NCBI RefSeq assembly: GCF_001894825.1
Contig: NZ_BCWY01000004.1
Span: 124,001 to 188,000 of the forward strand
Origin: Rhodococcus jostii NBRC 16295
Lineage (GTDB): Bacteria; Actinomycetota; Actinomycetes; Mycobacteriales; Mycobacteriaceae
Direction of reading: 5' to 3'
Length of the DNA stretch: 64,000 bases
Notes under the pieces: model-generated
Told to the model about the DNA's origin: nothing
Seen by the model: the letters and a program-made list of their open reading frames with translations, nothing else
The model's database searches: none
Position numbers and translations under genes: made by a program
Part shown: in pieces, positions 17,125 through 26,098 of the stretch
How the letters are laid out: every line of letters begins with the position of its first letter
How positions within the stretch are numbered: position 1 is the first letter of the stretch

Positions 17125-18336
17125 CTACAGCAGGCCGTGGCGCGGCGGGACGGTGCCCGAGAGTGTCCACCGGCCGATGTGCTGGATCTTCCACCGGGTG
17201 GGGTCGTGCAGCGTGTGGGTGCGGGCGTCGCGCCAGTACCGGGACAGGTTGGACGTGTCCGACGCACTGCGGGTGCCGCCGAGTTCGAACAGCACGCTCG
17301 ACGCCTCGAGTGACGCCCGTGCGGCCGCGACCTTGGCGGCTGCGGCGTCGATCGACGCGGCCGCGGCGGTCTGCTCGGTCAGCTCGCGTCTGGCTGCGTC
17401 GATGCTGCGCGCACCCTCGCGGAGGAGTGCCGTCGCGGAGCGGACGCTGACCGCCGCCTCGCCGGCCAGCTGGATCAGCAGGGGGTCGTCGACGGCGTCG
17501 GTGACACCGGCCTCGAAGTAGGGCCGGGCCCGGCGTGCCTGTCGCGCACCTTCGTTCAGGGCTGCCGCGGCGATCCCGGCGTCGAGGGCGGCGTGCAGGA
17601 TCTGGGCCTGCGAGCCGTACGTGGTGGGTGTGTCGAAGATGGGGGAGAACGGTACGACGTGGAACGCGGTCACCCGGACGGAATCCAGGGTGACGGTTCC
17701 GCTCGCCGTCGTCTTCTGCCCCATGCCGTCCCAGTCGTCGACGATCGACAGTCCCGCGGCCGCGCGCGGCACGTAGGCGACGGCCTTGGCGGGTGTGCCC
17801 GTCGGCGTGATCTGTCCGGGAAGCGTGGCCCGCACCGCGATCCAGTCGGCGAACAGGGCGCCGGTGCTGTAGTACTTGCGACCGTCGACGACGAAGTCGT
17901 CTCCCTCCTTCACGAGGGTCGTGTCGTCGACGTCGATCGTCTTCGTTCCGCGCTCGCTCTGGGCGTTGGCGAACTGCCGGCCCGCGAGCACCTCGGAGTA
18001 GAAGAAGTCCTGTTGGGCGGGGGTCCCCTGCCGGCGCAGCACCTCCAGGAACGTGTAGTGGCTGTGCGGGATCTGCGCGATGCTCGGGTCGCCCTCGGCA
18101 AGAAGGCGGAACACCTCGGTGAGGGTCTCGGTTCGCACGTCGATGCCGCCGTGCTCGACGGGAACGCCGAGCGCGAGAAGCCCGGAGGCGGCCAGTGCGC
18201 GGACCTGTTCGAACGGCAGCTGCCGCCCGGCATCGCGAGCGGCTGCCTCCTCCGCGAACTGTGCGGCGAGATCGGCAGCGACGGTGAGGGCTTCGGCCTC
18301 GTCGCTGATGCGGTGGGCGTTCTGGACGGCGGTCAT
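17125..18336 (-). CDS. SfnB/DszC-like flavin-dependent monooxygenase (acyl-CoA dehydrogenase fold), third of three
   Basis: This 403-residue protein has the acyl-CoA dehydrogenase fold but belongs with sulfur-acquisition monooxygenases. Typical segments are GDPSIAQIPHSHYTFLE, GRKYYSTGALFADWIAV, DDWDGMGQKTTASGTV and RYWRDARTHTLHDP. The catalytic Glu of true acyl-CoA dehydrogenases is not in its usual place, and THTLHDP is shared with DszC. DszC and SfnB use reduced flavin to oxidise organosulfur compounds. It is last in the operon, 80 bases after its paralogue; ATG at 18336 follows GGAG. Substrate inferred only. Confidence 0.82.
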   Translation of the reverse strand: MTAVQNAHRISDEAEALTVAADLAAQFAEEAAARDAGRQLPFEQVRALAASGLLALGVPVEHGGIDVRTETLTEVFRLLAEGDPSIAQIPHSHYTFLEVLRRQGTPAQQDFFYSEVLAGRQFANAQSERGTKTIDVDDTTLVKEGDDFVVDGRKYYSTGALFADWIAVRATLPGQITPTGTPAKAVAYVPRAAAGLSIVDDWDGMGQKTTASGTVTLDSVRVTAFHVVPFSPIFDTPTTYGSQAQILHAALDAGIAAAALNEGARQARRARPYFEAGVTDAVDDPLLIQLAGEAAVSVRSATALLREGARSIDAARRELTEQTAAAASIDAAAAKVAAARASLEASSVLFELGGTRSASDTSNLSRYWRDARTHTLHDPTRWKIQHIGRWTLSGTVPPRHGLL

Positions 18337-18416
18337 GGGTCTCCGTGGGTCGGCGGTGCGGACGCACCGAATCCGGCTACCGGTCGAACGGCAGCCGGAC
18401 TCGGAATTCGGAACGT

Positions 18417-19640
18417 CTAGGTGTACCAGGTGGGTTCGGGCAGTTCGCCGGCCAGCAGATGACTTCCGACCTCGCGCCTCTTGTACGCCACGGGATCGTG
18501 CAGCGTGTGCGTCCGCGCGTTCCGCCAGAAGATGTCGAGGCCCACCGTGTTCGAGGTGGCACGCGCACCCGTCAGTTCGAACACCCTGGTGCCGATCTCG
18601 AGCGCGACGTCGGCGGCTCGGATCTTGGCCGCGGCGATCCGCACCGCGAGCTCCCCGCGGGCCTGCTCCGTGAGGTTCTCCCGCGCGTCGTGGAGCACCG
18701 CGTTCGCTTCCCGGTTCACCTGGTCGACGAACGCCTCTGCCGCCCACAACTTGGACTGCAGGTCGCCGTAGCCCTCGCGCAGGTACCACTCGTCGGTCGC
18801 GAGTTCCTTGTCGTCCCCGCCGTACGGCCACGGACGCGTCCGGGTGCGGGCGTACTCGGCGGCGGTGTCGAGCGCGCCGCGGGCGATGCCGACGTAGAAG
18901 TTGGCGAACACGATCTCGAGTGCCGGAAAGTTCAGCGTGTTGTAGACGAGGGGCTGAAACTCCTTGTCCACGAATCCGGCTGCGCCCGACCAATCCACCT
19001 CGACGTCGTTGATCTCGACCGAGCCGGAGTCGGTGAGGCGCTGCCCGAGATTGTCCCAGTCGCCCCGGAACACGATGCCGTCCTGCGCCGTCGGCACGAT
19101 CGCGAACACGTGGGTGGCGGTTCCCTCGATGATGCCCTCGAGCACGGTGAGGTCGGTGGCGCGGCCGCCCGTCGAGAACGACTTCACCCCGTTGTAGACG
19201 AGGGTGTCGCCGCGGTCGACGATGGTGAGGTCGGTGTCGCGCGGATTGACCGCCCCGCCGAAGAAGAAGCGGTTGCTCGTGTACAGCTCCTCGACGGCCC
19301 CGATCTGCGGTTCGGTGCCCACGAGACGCACCGCCCACGCCCACAGGTAGTGGTAGCCGAGGAGCTGCCCGATCGATCCGTCGCCGCGCGCGATCTCGCG
19401 GACCACCTGGTAGGCGGTCTCCCACGGCTGCCCGCCGCCACCGAATTCGGCGGGCCCCAGCAGGGTGACGAGTCCGCTGTCCTTGAGGAGCTGGACTTCC
19501 TCGAACGGCGGGGCACCGGCGCGGTCGCGTTCGACGGCGTCGCGGGCGAGGATCGCGCTCACCTCACGTGCACGTGCGACCCAGCCTTCGGCGGTGGCCG
19601 GAGCGTCCGCCCAGGCCCTCTGTTCGGTGGTGACGGTCAT
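18417..19640 (-). CDS. SfnB/DszC-like flavin-dependent monooxygenase, second of three
   Basis: At 407 residues it resembles dibenzothiophene monooxygenase DszC more than its two neighbours do. Visible motifs are GDGSIGQLLGYHYLWAW, SNRFFFGGAVNPRD, SFSTGGRATD, DNLGQRLTDSGSVEIN and IFWRNARTHTLHDPVAYK. These enzymes add oxygen to sulfur using FMNH2 supplied by a separate reductase, and no reductase gene is visible here. Its ATG overlaps the stop of the upstream paralogue (ATGA), so the two are translationally coupled. The native substrate is probably a sulfide, sulfone or sulfonate. Confidence 0.83.
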   Translation of the reverse strand: MTVTTEQRAWADAPATAEGWVARAREVSAILARDAVERDRAGAPPFEEVQLLKDSGLVTLLGPAEFGGGGQPWETAYQVVREIARGDGSIGQLLGYHYLWAWAVRLVGTEPQIGAVEELYTSNRFFFGGAVNPRDTDLTIVDRGDTLVYNGVKSFSTGGRATDLTVLEGIIEGTATHVFAIVPTAQDGIVFRGDWDNLGQRLTDSGSVEINDVEVDWSGAAGFVDKEFQPLVYNTLNFPALEIVFANFYVGIARGALDTAAEYARTRTRPWPYGGDDKELATDEWYLREGYGDLQSKLWAAEAFVDQVNREANAVLHDARENLTEQARGELAVRIAAAKIRAADVALEIGTRVFELTGARATSNTVGLDIFWRNARTHTLHDPVAYKRREVGSHLLAGELPEPTWYT

Positions 19641-20902
19641 GCTTTTTCTCCCTGTGCGCTCGGTGCGGTGCCGATGGCCCACACGTAGACGGGTTCGGTT
19701 CCGTTGATTTCGAAGTCGCCGACGACCTTGGCCTTGAACACCGTCGGGTTGTGGCTGGCGACGGTGCGTGCGTTTCGCCAGAAGCGGTCGAGGTCCCAGT
19801 CGCGGCCGACCCCGGACGCGCCGAGTGCGTCGAAGATCTGGGCGGTGGCGGGGACGACGAGTGCGGTGGACGAGATCTGGCCCTGCGCCGACGCGATCTC
19901 GGCCGCGATGTTGGCGGACTTCTCCTCGTCCGGGCTGCCGGTGAACGCGGCCTCGTACGCCCACTGTGCGGGTTCCGCGGCGTGCAGTGCGATCGCCTCG
20001 GCGGCGTGCGCGGCGGCCGATACCTCGCCCACGACCTGCTGGATCTGCGCATCCTGCGCGTAGGTGGGGGCGTTGCCGTGACTGAACGTGCGGGTGCGGG
20101 CCGCGACCCGGCGGGAGATCGCCTCCGTCGCCGCCCGCGCGATTCCCGCCAGCGTCGCCAGGTGGAACAACTGGTAGAACGCGGTCTGGTACTTGAACCG
20201 GGTGGAGAAGTCGAAGATGTTCTCCGGCAATACGAGAGCGTTGTCGTACGTCGAGGTGCCGGAGCCGGTGGTCTGCTGACCGAAACCGTTCCAGTCGTCG
20301 CTGTGGGTGACGGCCGGCTGACGCGCCTCGACCGCGGCGATCACGAACGCACCCGTGTCGGTCCGTTGGGAGTACAGGTCGATCCAGTCGGCGAAGATCG
20401 ACCCGGTGCTGTAGTACTTCTTGCCGTTGGCCACGAAATGGGACTCGCCGGGGACGGGGGAGACCTTGGTGTTTGCCTCGCCGAGGGCCACGTCGCCGAT
20501 CTCGGTCCACGCGTTGCCGACGAGCTGACCGTCGGCGAACCGGCGCAACCACGTGTCGCGGTCGGGGCCGTCCGCGGCGACCAGCCGGTCCTCGACGAAC
20601 GCGAAGTGTCCGCGCAGTGCCTGCGTGATGTTGGAATCCGCAGCGGACAGTTCGACGAGCAGTCGGAACAGTTGGGGAATGCTCGCACCCGAACCGCCGT
20701 GTGACGTCGGCACCCGCACCGCCCCGAAACCGGCCCGCTTCAGGGCGTCGATCTGCTCATAGGGAAGGACGTGGTCGCGCTCGCGTTCCACCACCCCCTC
20801 GGCGATGTCGGCGAAGATCGGACGGAACTTGGCGGCGAGGGTGGGATAGTCGGTTTCGCTCGCGATCGGTTGTGCAGCTCTTCGTTCCTGTACGGCTGTC
20901 AT
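19637..20902 (-). CDS. SfnB-family sulfur-acquisition oxidoreductase, first of three
   Basis: The 421-residue protein is the first gene of the minus-strand operon. It shows the same fold and signature segments (ADSNITQALRGHFAFVE, GKKYYSTGSIFADWIDL, DDWNGFGQQTTGSGTSTYD, RFWRNARTVASHNP). It best fits SfnB-type proteins, which accompany SfnG in dimethylsulfone use. The ATG at 20902 is preferred over upstream codons because similarity starts there. It is divergent from sfnG, with only 100 bases between them, so the two transcription units are probably co-regulated by sulfur limitation. Confidence 0.83.
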   Translation of the reverse strand: MTAVQERRAAQPIASETDYPTLAAKFRPIFADIAEGVVERERDHVLPYEQIDALKRAGFGAVRVPTSHGGSGASIPQLFRLLVELSAADSNITQALRGHFAFVEDRLVAADGPDRDTWLRRFADGQLVGNAWTEIGDVALGEANTKVSPVPGESHFVANGKKYYSTGSIFADWIDLYSQRTDTGAFVIAAVEARQPAVTHSDDWNGFGQQTTGSGTSTYDNALVLPENIFDFSTRFKYQTAFYQLFHLATLAGIARAATEAISRRVAARTRTFSHGNAPTYAQDAQIQQVVGEVSAAAHAAEAIALHAAEPAQWAYEAAFTGSPDEEKSANIAAEIASAQGQISSTALVVPATAQIFDALGASGVGRDWDLDRFWRNARTVASHNPTVFKAKVVGDFEINGTEPVYVWAIGTAPSAQGEKA

Positions 20903-21002
20903 GCCGTCGAACCTCACACGGGCCCGCGAACCGAGTGAAGGGTTGGACGCGCTCTGATTAGAAGGGTGGGCGCGGGCACGGCGGGCGGGTTGCATGCTGG
21001 GT

Positions 21003-22118
21003 ATGTCAACCGAACACATCGCTGAGCAGATCAAGTTCGCCTACTGGGTGCCCAACGTCAGTGGCGGGCTGGTCACGTCCGACATCGAACAGCGGACCAG
21101 CTGGGACTACGAGTACAACAAGAAACTCGCCCAGACCGCCGAGAACAACGGGTTCGAGTACGCGCTCAGCCAGGTCCGGTACGAGGCCAGCTACGGGGCC
21201 GAATTCCAGCACGAGTCGACCAGCTTCAGCCTCGCACTGCTGCTGGCCACCGAACGGCTGAAGGTGATCGCCGCGGTCCATCCGGGCCTGTGGCAGCCCG
21301 CGGTCCTGGCGAAGCTGGGCGCCACCGCCGACCACCTGTCGAACGGCCGGTTTGCCGTGAACGTCGTGAGCGGATGGTTCAAGGACGAGTTCACCCACCT
21401 CGGGGAGCCGTGGCTCGAGCACGACGAGCGGTACCGGCGCAGCGCCGAGTTCCTGCAGGTTCTCCGCAAGATCTGGACCGAGGACGACGTCGATTTCCGC
21501 GGCGACTTCTACCGCATCCACGACTTCACGCTCAAGCCGAAACCGCTGAACACGCCCGACCGGCCGAATCCCGAACTGTTCCAGGGCGGCAACTCCGCGG
21601 CCGCGCGGGAGAACGCGGGCCGCTACTCCGACTGGTACTTCAGCAACGGCAAGGACTACGACGGCATCACGGAGCAGATCGTCGACGTGCGCCGGGTGGC
21701 GCGCGAACACAACCGGGAAGTGAAGTTCGGGCTCAACGGATTCATCATCGCCCGGGACACCGAGAAGGAGGCGCGGGACACCCTCCGCGAAATCATCGAG
21801 AAGGCGAACAAGCCGGCGGTCGAGGGATTCAGGTCTGCCGTCCAGCAGGCCGGGGCGTCCACCGCCGACAAGTCGGGGATGTGGGCGGACTCGACGTTCG
21901 AGGACCTCGTCCAGTACAACGACGGGTTCCGCTCCCAGCTGATCGGGACACCGGAGCAGATCGCCGAACGCATCGTCGAGTACCGCCGCCGCGGAGTCGA
22001 TCTCATCCTGGGCGGTTTCCTGCATTTCCAGGAGGAGATCGAGTACTTCGGCGCCAACGTGCTGCCGCTGGTCCGCGAACTGGAGGCCGCCGACAGGCTC
22101 GCGCCCGTGAGTGGTTAG
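21003..22118 (+). CDS. sfnG: FMNH2-dependent dimethylsulfone monooxygenase SfnG
   Basis: The 371-residue protein matches SfnG closely throughout, from IKFAYWVPNVSGGLV through YGAEFQHESTSFS, FAVNVVSGWFKDEF and EHDERYRRSAEFL to STFEDLVQYNDGF and GFLHFQEEIEYFG. SfnG is a luciferase-like two-component enzyme that converts dimethylsulfone to methanesulfinate with reduced FMN. ATG at 20994 is an in-frame alternative start; neither has a strong ribosome site. It is divergent from the SfnB/DszC-like operon. The stop codon is embedded in a palindromic repeat. Confidence 0.92.
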   Translation: MSTEHIAEQIKFAYWVPNVSGGLVTSDIEQRTSWDYEYNKKLAQTAENNGFEYALSQVRYEASYGAEFQHESTSFSLALLLATERLKVIAAVHPGLWQPAVLAKLGATADHLSNGRFAVNVVSGWFKDEFTHLGEPWLEHDERYRRSAEFLQVLRKIWTEDDVDFRGDFYRIHDFTLKPKPLNTPDRPNPELFQGGNSAAARENAGRYSDWYFSNGKDYDGITEQIVDVRRVAREHNREVKFGLNGFIIARDTEKEARDTLREIIEKANKPAVEGFRSAVQQAGASTADKSGMWADSTFEDLVQYNDGFRSQLIGTPEQIAERIVEYRRRGVDLILGGFLHFQEEIEYFGANVLPLVRELEAADRLAPVSG

Positions 22119-22161
22119 CGAGTCCAGGGACTCGTCAACCACGCACGGGCGGCGGAGCCGC
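22103..22161. repeat. Long palindromic repeat, copy 2 (terminator-like)
   Basis: The imperfect arms GTGGTTAGCGAGTCC and GGACTCGTCAACCAC (two mismatches) are followed by a second hairpin GGCGGC-GGA-GCCGCC. The left arm overlaps the last codons of sfnG. The core at 22125-22147 equals 15495-15517. The right flank here (CGGGCGGCGGAGCCG) is the reverse complement of the left flank of copy 1, showing both are variants of one longer palindrome. It lies between two convergent genes. Confidence 0.65.
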
Positions 22162-23817
22162 CTACAGCGCGCGGGCCAGCGCCCGACCTGCGGCCCGGCC
22201 GGAGAAGATGCAGCCGCCGAGGAAGGTGCCCTCGAGTGCGCTGTACCCGTGGACGCCGCCACCGCCGAATCCGGCGACCTCACCGGCGGCGTACAGACCC
22301 TCGAACGGTGTGCCGTCGGGCCTGATCACCTGCGAGTCGAGGTTCGTCTCGAGGCCGCCGAGGGTTTTGCGGGTGAGCAGGTGCAGCCGGACCGCGATCA
22401 GGGGTCCGTTCTTCGGGTCGAGCAGCTCGTGCGGGCTCACGACGCGGGTGATCTTGTCGGCCAGCAGGTTCCGCGCGTTGTGGATCGCCATGATCTGGAA
22501 ATCCTTGCTGTAGCTGTTCTTCACCTCGCGGTCGCGGGCCACGATCTCGCGTTCGAGGTCCTCGTACTTCAGCGGTGCATCGGGGGTCAGGGCGTTCATG
22601 CCGTCGACGAGGTCGCGGAGATTGTCGCGGACCACGAAGTCCACCCCGTGCTGCTTGAACGCCTCGACGGGACCGGGCGCCCCCTTCTTGAGGCGTTCGG
22701 CGAGCAGTTTGAAATCGCGGCCGGTGATGTCCGGGTTCTGCTCGGAACCCGACAGCGCGAATTCCTTCTCGATGATCTTCTGGTCGAGGACGAACCACGT
22801 GTGGTGGTGGCCGCTGTTCATGATGTGGTCGAGGGTTCCCATGGTGTCGAAACCGGGGAAGTTGGGGCTGGGGAGGCGTTTTCCGTTACCGTCGAACCAC
22901 ATCGACGACGGGCCGGGGATGATGCGGATGCCGTGGTTGGGCCAGATCGGGTCCCAGTTCTGGATGCCCTCGGTGTAGTGCCACATGCGGTCGCGGTTCA
23001 CGATGTTGCCGCCGGCGTTCTCGGTGATCTCGAGCATGCGGCCGTCGACGTGGGCGGGAACGCCGGCGAGCATGTTCTCCGGTGCCTTGCCGAGCCGGGC
23101 GGGCCAATTCTTCTTGACCAGTTCAGGATTGCCGCCGATGCCGCCGGACGTGACGACCACCGCCTGCGCCGAGAACTCGAATTCCCCGACCGCGGTGCGT
23201 GAACTCTTCACGCCGCGCGCTTCGGTGGACGATTCGAGGACGGTGCCGCGCACGCCGGTGGCCGCGCCGTCGGTGACGACGATCTCGTCGACCTGGTGAC
23301 GGTGCTTGAACGTGACGAGTCCCCGCTTCGATGCGGCGAGGACGCGGGTGAGGAAGACCTCGACGACCCCCGGGCCGGTGCCCCAGGTGATGTGGAATCG
23401 CGGGACGGAATTGCCCTGTCCGAGAGCGGATCCGCGTCCGCGTTCCGCCCACCCGACGTTCGGCATCAACCGCAGGCCGAGGTCGTGGAGGTACTGCCGC
23501 TTCTCGCCGGCTGCGAATTCGACGTACGCCTGCGCCCACAGCCGCGGCCACTGGTCTTCGCGCTCGCGATCGAAGGCCGCGGTGCCCATCCAGTCCTGGA
23601 TGGCCAGCTCGTACGAGTCCTTGATGCCGAGGCGTCGCTGTTCGGGGCTGTCGACGAGGAACAGGCCGCCGAGCGACCAGAAGGCCTGCCCGCCGAGGTT
23701 CGCCGAACTCTCCTGATCGACCACGAGGACCTTCCGGCCCGTCTTGACCATCTCGTGGGTGGCGACGAGTCCGGCCAATCCTGCGCCGACGACGATCACA
23801 TCAGCCTGTTCGGTCAC
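22162..23817 (-). CDS. FAD-binding dehydrogenase (COG3573-like)
   Basis: The 551-residue flavoprotein begins with a dinucleotide fold (ADVIVVGAGLAGLVATHEM) and an FAD-binding segment SSANLGGQAFWSLGGLF. It ends with GEVAGFGGGGVHGYSALEGTFLGGC, the closing FAD motif of the fumarate reductase/3-ketosteroid dehydrogenase superfamily. Length and motifs fit the uncharacterised COG3573 group of FAD-binding dehydrogenases. The GTG start at 23817 overlaps the stop of the TetR gene (GTGA), so it is translated with its likely regulator. It lies inside the organosulfur locus, but a sulfur role is unproven. Confidence 0.82.
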   Translation of the reverse strand: MTEQADVIVVGAGLAGLVATHEMVKTGRKVLVVDQESSANLGGQAFWSLGGLFLVDSPEQRRLGIKDSYELAIQDWMGTAAFDREREDQWPRLWAQAYVEFAAGEKRQYLHDLGLRLMPNVGWAERGRGSALGQGNSVPRFHITWGTGPGVVEVFLTRVLAASKRGLVTFKHRHQVDEIVVTDGAATGVRGTVLESSTEARGVKSSRTAVGEFEFSAQAVVVTSGGIGGNPELVKKNWPARLGKAPENMLAGVPAHVDGRMLEITENAGGNIVNRDRMWHYTEGIQNWDPIWPNHGIRIIPGPSSMWFDGNGKRLPSPNFPGFDTMGTLDHIMNSGHHHTWFVLDQKIIEKEFALSGSEQNPDITGRDFKLLAERLKKGAPGPVEAFKQHGVDFVVRDNLRDLVDGMNALTPDAPLKYEDLEREIVARDREVKNSYSKDFQIMAIHNARNLLADKITRVVSPHELLDPKNGPLIAVRLHLLTRKTLGGLETNLDSQVIRPDGTPFEGLYAAGEVAGFGGGGVHGYSALEGTFLGGCIFSGRAAGRALARAL

Positions 23818-24521
23818 GAGGACACCTCTTTCCGGTGTGTGTGGGTGTGGGTGGTGTCGGGTTCGGTGTACGCGGCCACGACGTGGGTGAACAGTTCGAG
23901 ACGCAGTTCGCGGGCGGAACGGTCGTCGTTCTCGATCAGGCACTGGACGCTCGTGCCGTCGTGCAGGGCCACGAGCGCGCGGCCGAGGATCCGGGGATCG
24001 CCGACGACGCGGCGCCCGAGCCGGTGCAGTGCCTTCTCGAGGATCGGCACGATGGTGTCCAGGATCGTGTCCTCACGGGCCGCGAGGGCCTTCTTCAAGG
24101 AAGGGTTGCGCAGGGCGTGGGCGGTGAATTCGGCGTTGATCCGGTACCACTGGTCGTCGACGGGGACGACGCCGAGCACCAGTTCCGTGCCGGTACGGAG
24201 TTTTTGGTCGGGGGTGAGCCCGGAGAGGTCGATGCTCGACGAGTCGGCGGCGAGCCGGATCTGCGCGAGCATCGCGCTGGAGCGCTGTTCCCACATGGCG
24301 AAGAACATCTCGTCCAGCGACGCGAAGTTGGAGTAGAAGGCGCCGCGGGTGTAGCCGCCGCGCTCGCAGATCTGCTCGACCGTCGACCGTCCGAAGCCGT
24401 TCTCGGCGAACACCTCGACCGCGGCGTCGAGCAGACGCCGACGGGTCTGGCCTCGCCGTTTCGTCACCCGCGGGGGTGTGGCGGTGGCAGGCGCGGAGGA
24501 GCGCGCCGGTGACGTCGGCAT
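23814..24521 (-). CDS. TetR-family transcriptional regulator
   Basis: The 235-residue protein has a basic Thr/Ala-rich N-terminal tail and then a TetR DNA-binding domain (RRRLLDAAVEVFAENGFG, STVEQICERGGYTRGAFYSNFASLDEMF). The C-terminus carries a short His/Thr repeat. A strong GGAGGAG precedes the ATG at 24521. The gene is coupled to the FAD dehydrogenase (GTGA overlap). Two tandem palindromes lie upstream at 24555-24590, so autoregulation of the pair is likely. Confidence 0.87.
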   Translation of the reverse strand: MPTSPARSSAPATATPPRVTKRRGQTRRRLLDAAVEVFAENGFGRSTVEQICERGGYTRGAFYSNFASLDEMFFAMWEQRSSAMLAQIRLAADSSSIDLSGLTPDQKLRTGTELVLGVVPVDDQWYRINAEFTAHALRNPSLKKALAAREDTILDTIVPILEKALHRLGRRVVGDPRILGRALVALHDGTSVQCLIENDDRSARELRLELFTHVVAAYTEPDTTHTHTHRKEVSS

Positions 24522-24554
24522 GGTTGCTCCTCCGATCGGGTCGACAGCAGTGTT

Positions 24555-24590
24555 CGATACACTAGCGTATCGGATACACGAGCGTATCGA
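24555..24590. promoter_or_regulatory. Tandem TetR operators
   Basis: GATACACTAGCGTATCG (24556-24572) and GATACACGAGCGTATCG (24573-24589) are adjacent 17-bp copies with one difference. Each has inverted arms GATAC/GTATC. They lie 35 bases upstream of the TetR start codon and are the obvious binding site for that regulator. Confidence 0.7.
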
Positions 24591-24637
24591 ACTCGGCTAT
24601 CGGAGCCCGTTCGGCAAGGCCAGAGGTCCCTGCGGTC

Positions 24638-25963
24638 TCAGAGGTAGAGGTCCTGCTTCCGGATCAGGGAAGTCGCGACGACGCTGACCACCGAGGTGGC
24701 GACCAGGTAGCCGCAGGCCAGCCACGGGGTTCCGCCGCCGGCCGCGATCAGGGCCGTGAGGATCATCGGCGTGATGCCCGACGCGTAGATCCCGGAGAAC
24801 TGGTACACCACAGACAGGCCCGTGTAGCGGATCTCGGTGGGATACAGGCTCGCGTACAGAGTGCCCTGCGCCCCGTAGAAGAGCGCATGGACGACACCGA
24901 ACACGAGCACCATCGCGACCCCGAACAGGACGAGGTTCTCCGTTCCGAACAGCGCGAACGCGGGGAACACCGCGAGTCCGTAGGCCCCGATCCCGATGAG
25001 GTAGATCCGCTTGGCGCCGTACCGGTCGACCAGCAGGCCGGAGAACGGCAGGAGCACGGCCATGACCGTCGCGGCGACGGTGACGACCAGGAGGACGGGA
25101 ATCTTCGCGAACTCAAGGTTCTTGGTGGCGTATGTGATCGCGAAGACGCCCCAGGTGTTGAACGCGGCGCCCTCGCCCCAGCGGGAGAGCAGTCCGAGGA
25201 TGCTGCCCCGGCGCACCCGTCCGCGAAACACGTCCTTCAGTGGGGCGGAGGAGCGCTTCTCGAGGTCGTGGACTTCCTGGAACGCCGGCGTCTCCTCGAC
25301 CTTCAGCCGGACCACGAAACCGACGAAGACGAGAATCAGGCTCAGCAGGAACGCGATTCGCCACCCGTAGGTCAGGAACTGGGCGTCGTCGAAGAGCACT
25401 TGCAAGGCGGCGAACACGCCGGTGCCCAGGGCAAGTCCCAGCGCCAGACCGATCTGGGGGATGCTGCCGAAGATGCCGCGTTTCTTCGCGGGGCTGTGTT
25501 CGACGGCGAGGAGCACGGCGCCCGCCCATTCACCGCCCAGAGCGAATCCCTGCAGGACGCGCAGCAGGAGCAGGAGGATCGGCGCGATCACCCCGACCTG
25601 CGCGGCGGTGGGCAGCACGCCCATCAGGGCGGTGGCGACGCCCATGATGAACATGGTGAGCGCGAGCGTCTTCTTGCGGCCGATGCGGTCGCCGATGTGG
25701 CCGAAGACGACTCCGCCGATCGGTCGGACCACGAACCCGACCGCGAACGTGGCGAACGCCAGCATGGTGCCGACGAACGAACTCTGGTCGGGGAAGAACA
25801 ACTGGTTGAACACCAGGCTCGCGGCCGTGGCATAGAGGAAGAAGTCGTACCACTCGACTGTCGTACCCAGAAGGCTGGCGGCGACGACGGTCCGGAGCCG
25901 CTTGCGCCGCTCGAGGTCGGATTCCGTCGCGGATGTGTAAGGGGGATCGGACAGCGTAGTCAT
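24638..25963 (-). CDS. MFS transporter, metabolite:H+ symporter (MHS) type
   Basis: The 441-residue protein has twelve hydrophobic segments and the MHS-type motifs TTVEWYDFFLYATAASLVF, FVVRPIGGVVFGHIGDRIGRKKTLALT (the loop 2-3 signature) and RVLQGFALGGEWAGAV. Relatives carry organic acids, osmolytes or aromatic acids by proton symport. It ends 117 bases before the TetR start on the same strand. It is divergent from the ssuD-like gene across 135 bases. Uptake of a sulfonate or related acid is plausible from context only. Confidence 0.85.
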   Translation of the reverse strand: MTTLSDPPYTSATESDLERRKRLRTVVAASLLGTTVEWYDFFLYATAASLVFNQLFFPDQSSFVGTMLAFATFAVGFVVRPIGGVVFGHIGDRIGRKKTLALTMFIMGVATALMGVLPTAAQVGVIAPILLLLLRVLQGFALGGEWAGAVLLAVEHSPAKKRGIFGSIPQIGLALGLALGTGVFAALQVLFDDAQFLTYGWRIAFLLSLILVFVGFVVRLKVEETPAFQEVHDLEKRSSAPLKDVFRGRVRRGSILGLLSRWGEGAAFNTWGVFAITYATKNLEFAKIPVLLVVTVAATVMAVLLPFSGLLVDRYGAKRIYLIGIGAYGLAVFPAFALFGTENLVLFGVAMVLVFGVVHALFYGAQGTLYASLYPTEIRYTGLSVVYQFSGIYASGITPMILTALIAAGGGTPWLACGYLVATSVVSVVATSLIRKQDLYL

Positions 25964-26098
25964 AGCGCCGCGACGCTATGACCTTTCACTCCGGCGGCGC
26001 ACCGGTCCGAATCACCGTGATCGAAACCCTCGCGCCGCGGCCCGCCCGGTGATGAACTGGATGGTGCTGCCCAGCTGTCGTCGACAAGAGGATCGCGC

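Noticed and set aside
17125..20902. Annotation of the three paralogues as beta-oxidation acyl-CoA dehydrogenases
   Set aside because: The conserved YEGT catalytic region of true dehydrogenases is missing and the C-termini carry the RNART(H)xLHDP/SHNP pattern of DszC/SfnB enzymes.
20903..21002. Operator for a sulfur regulator between sfnG and the sfnB-like operon
   Set aside because: No convincing dyad or direct repeat was found by eye, although shared regulation is expected.
26011..26021. ATCACCGTGAT dyad upstream of the ssuD-like gene
   Set aside because: The 5-base arms are too short and isolated to call a site with confidence.
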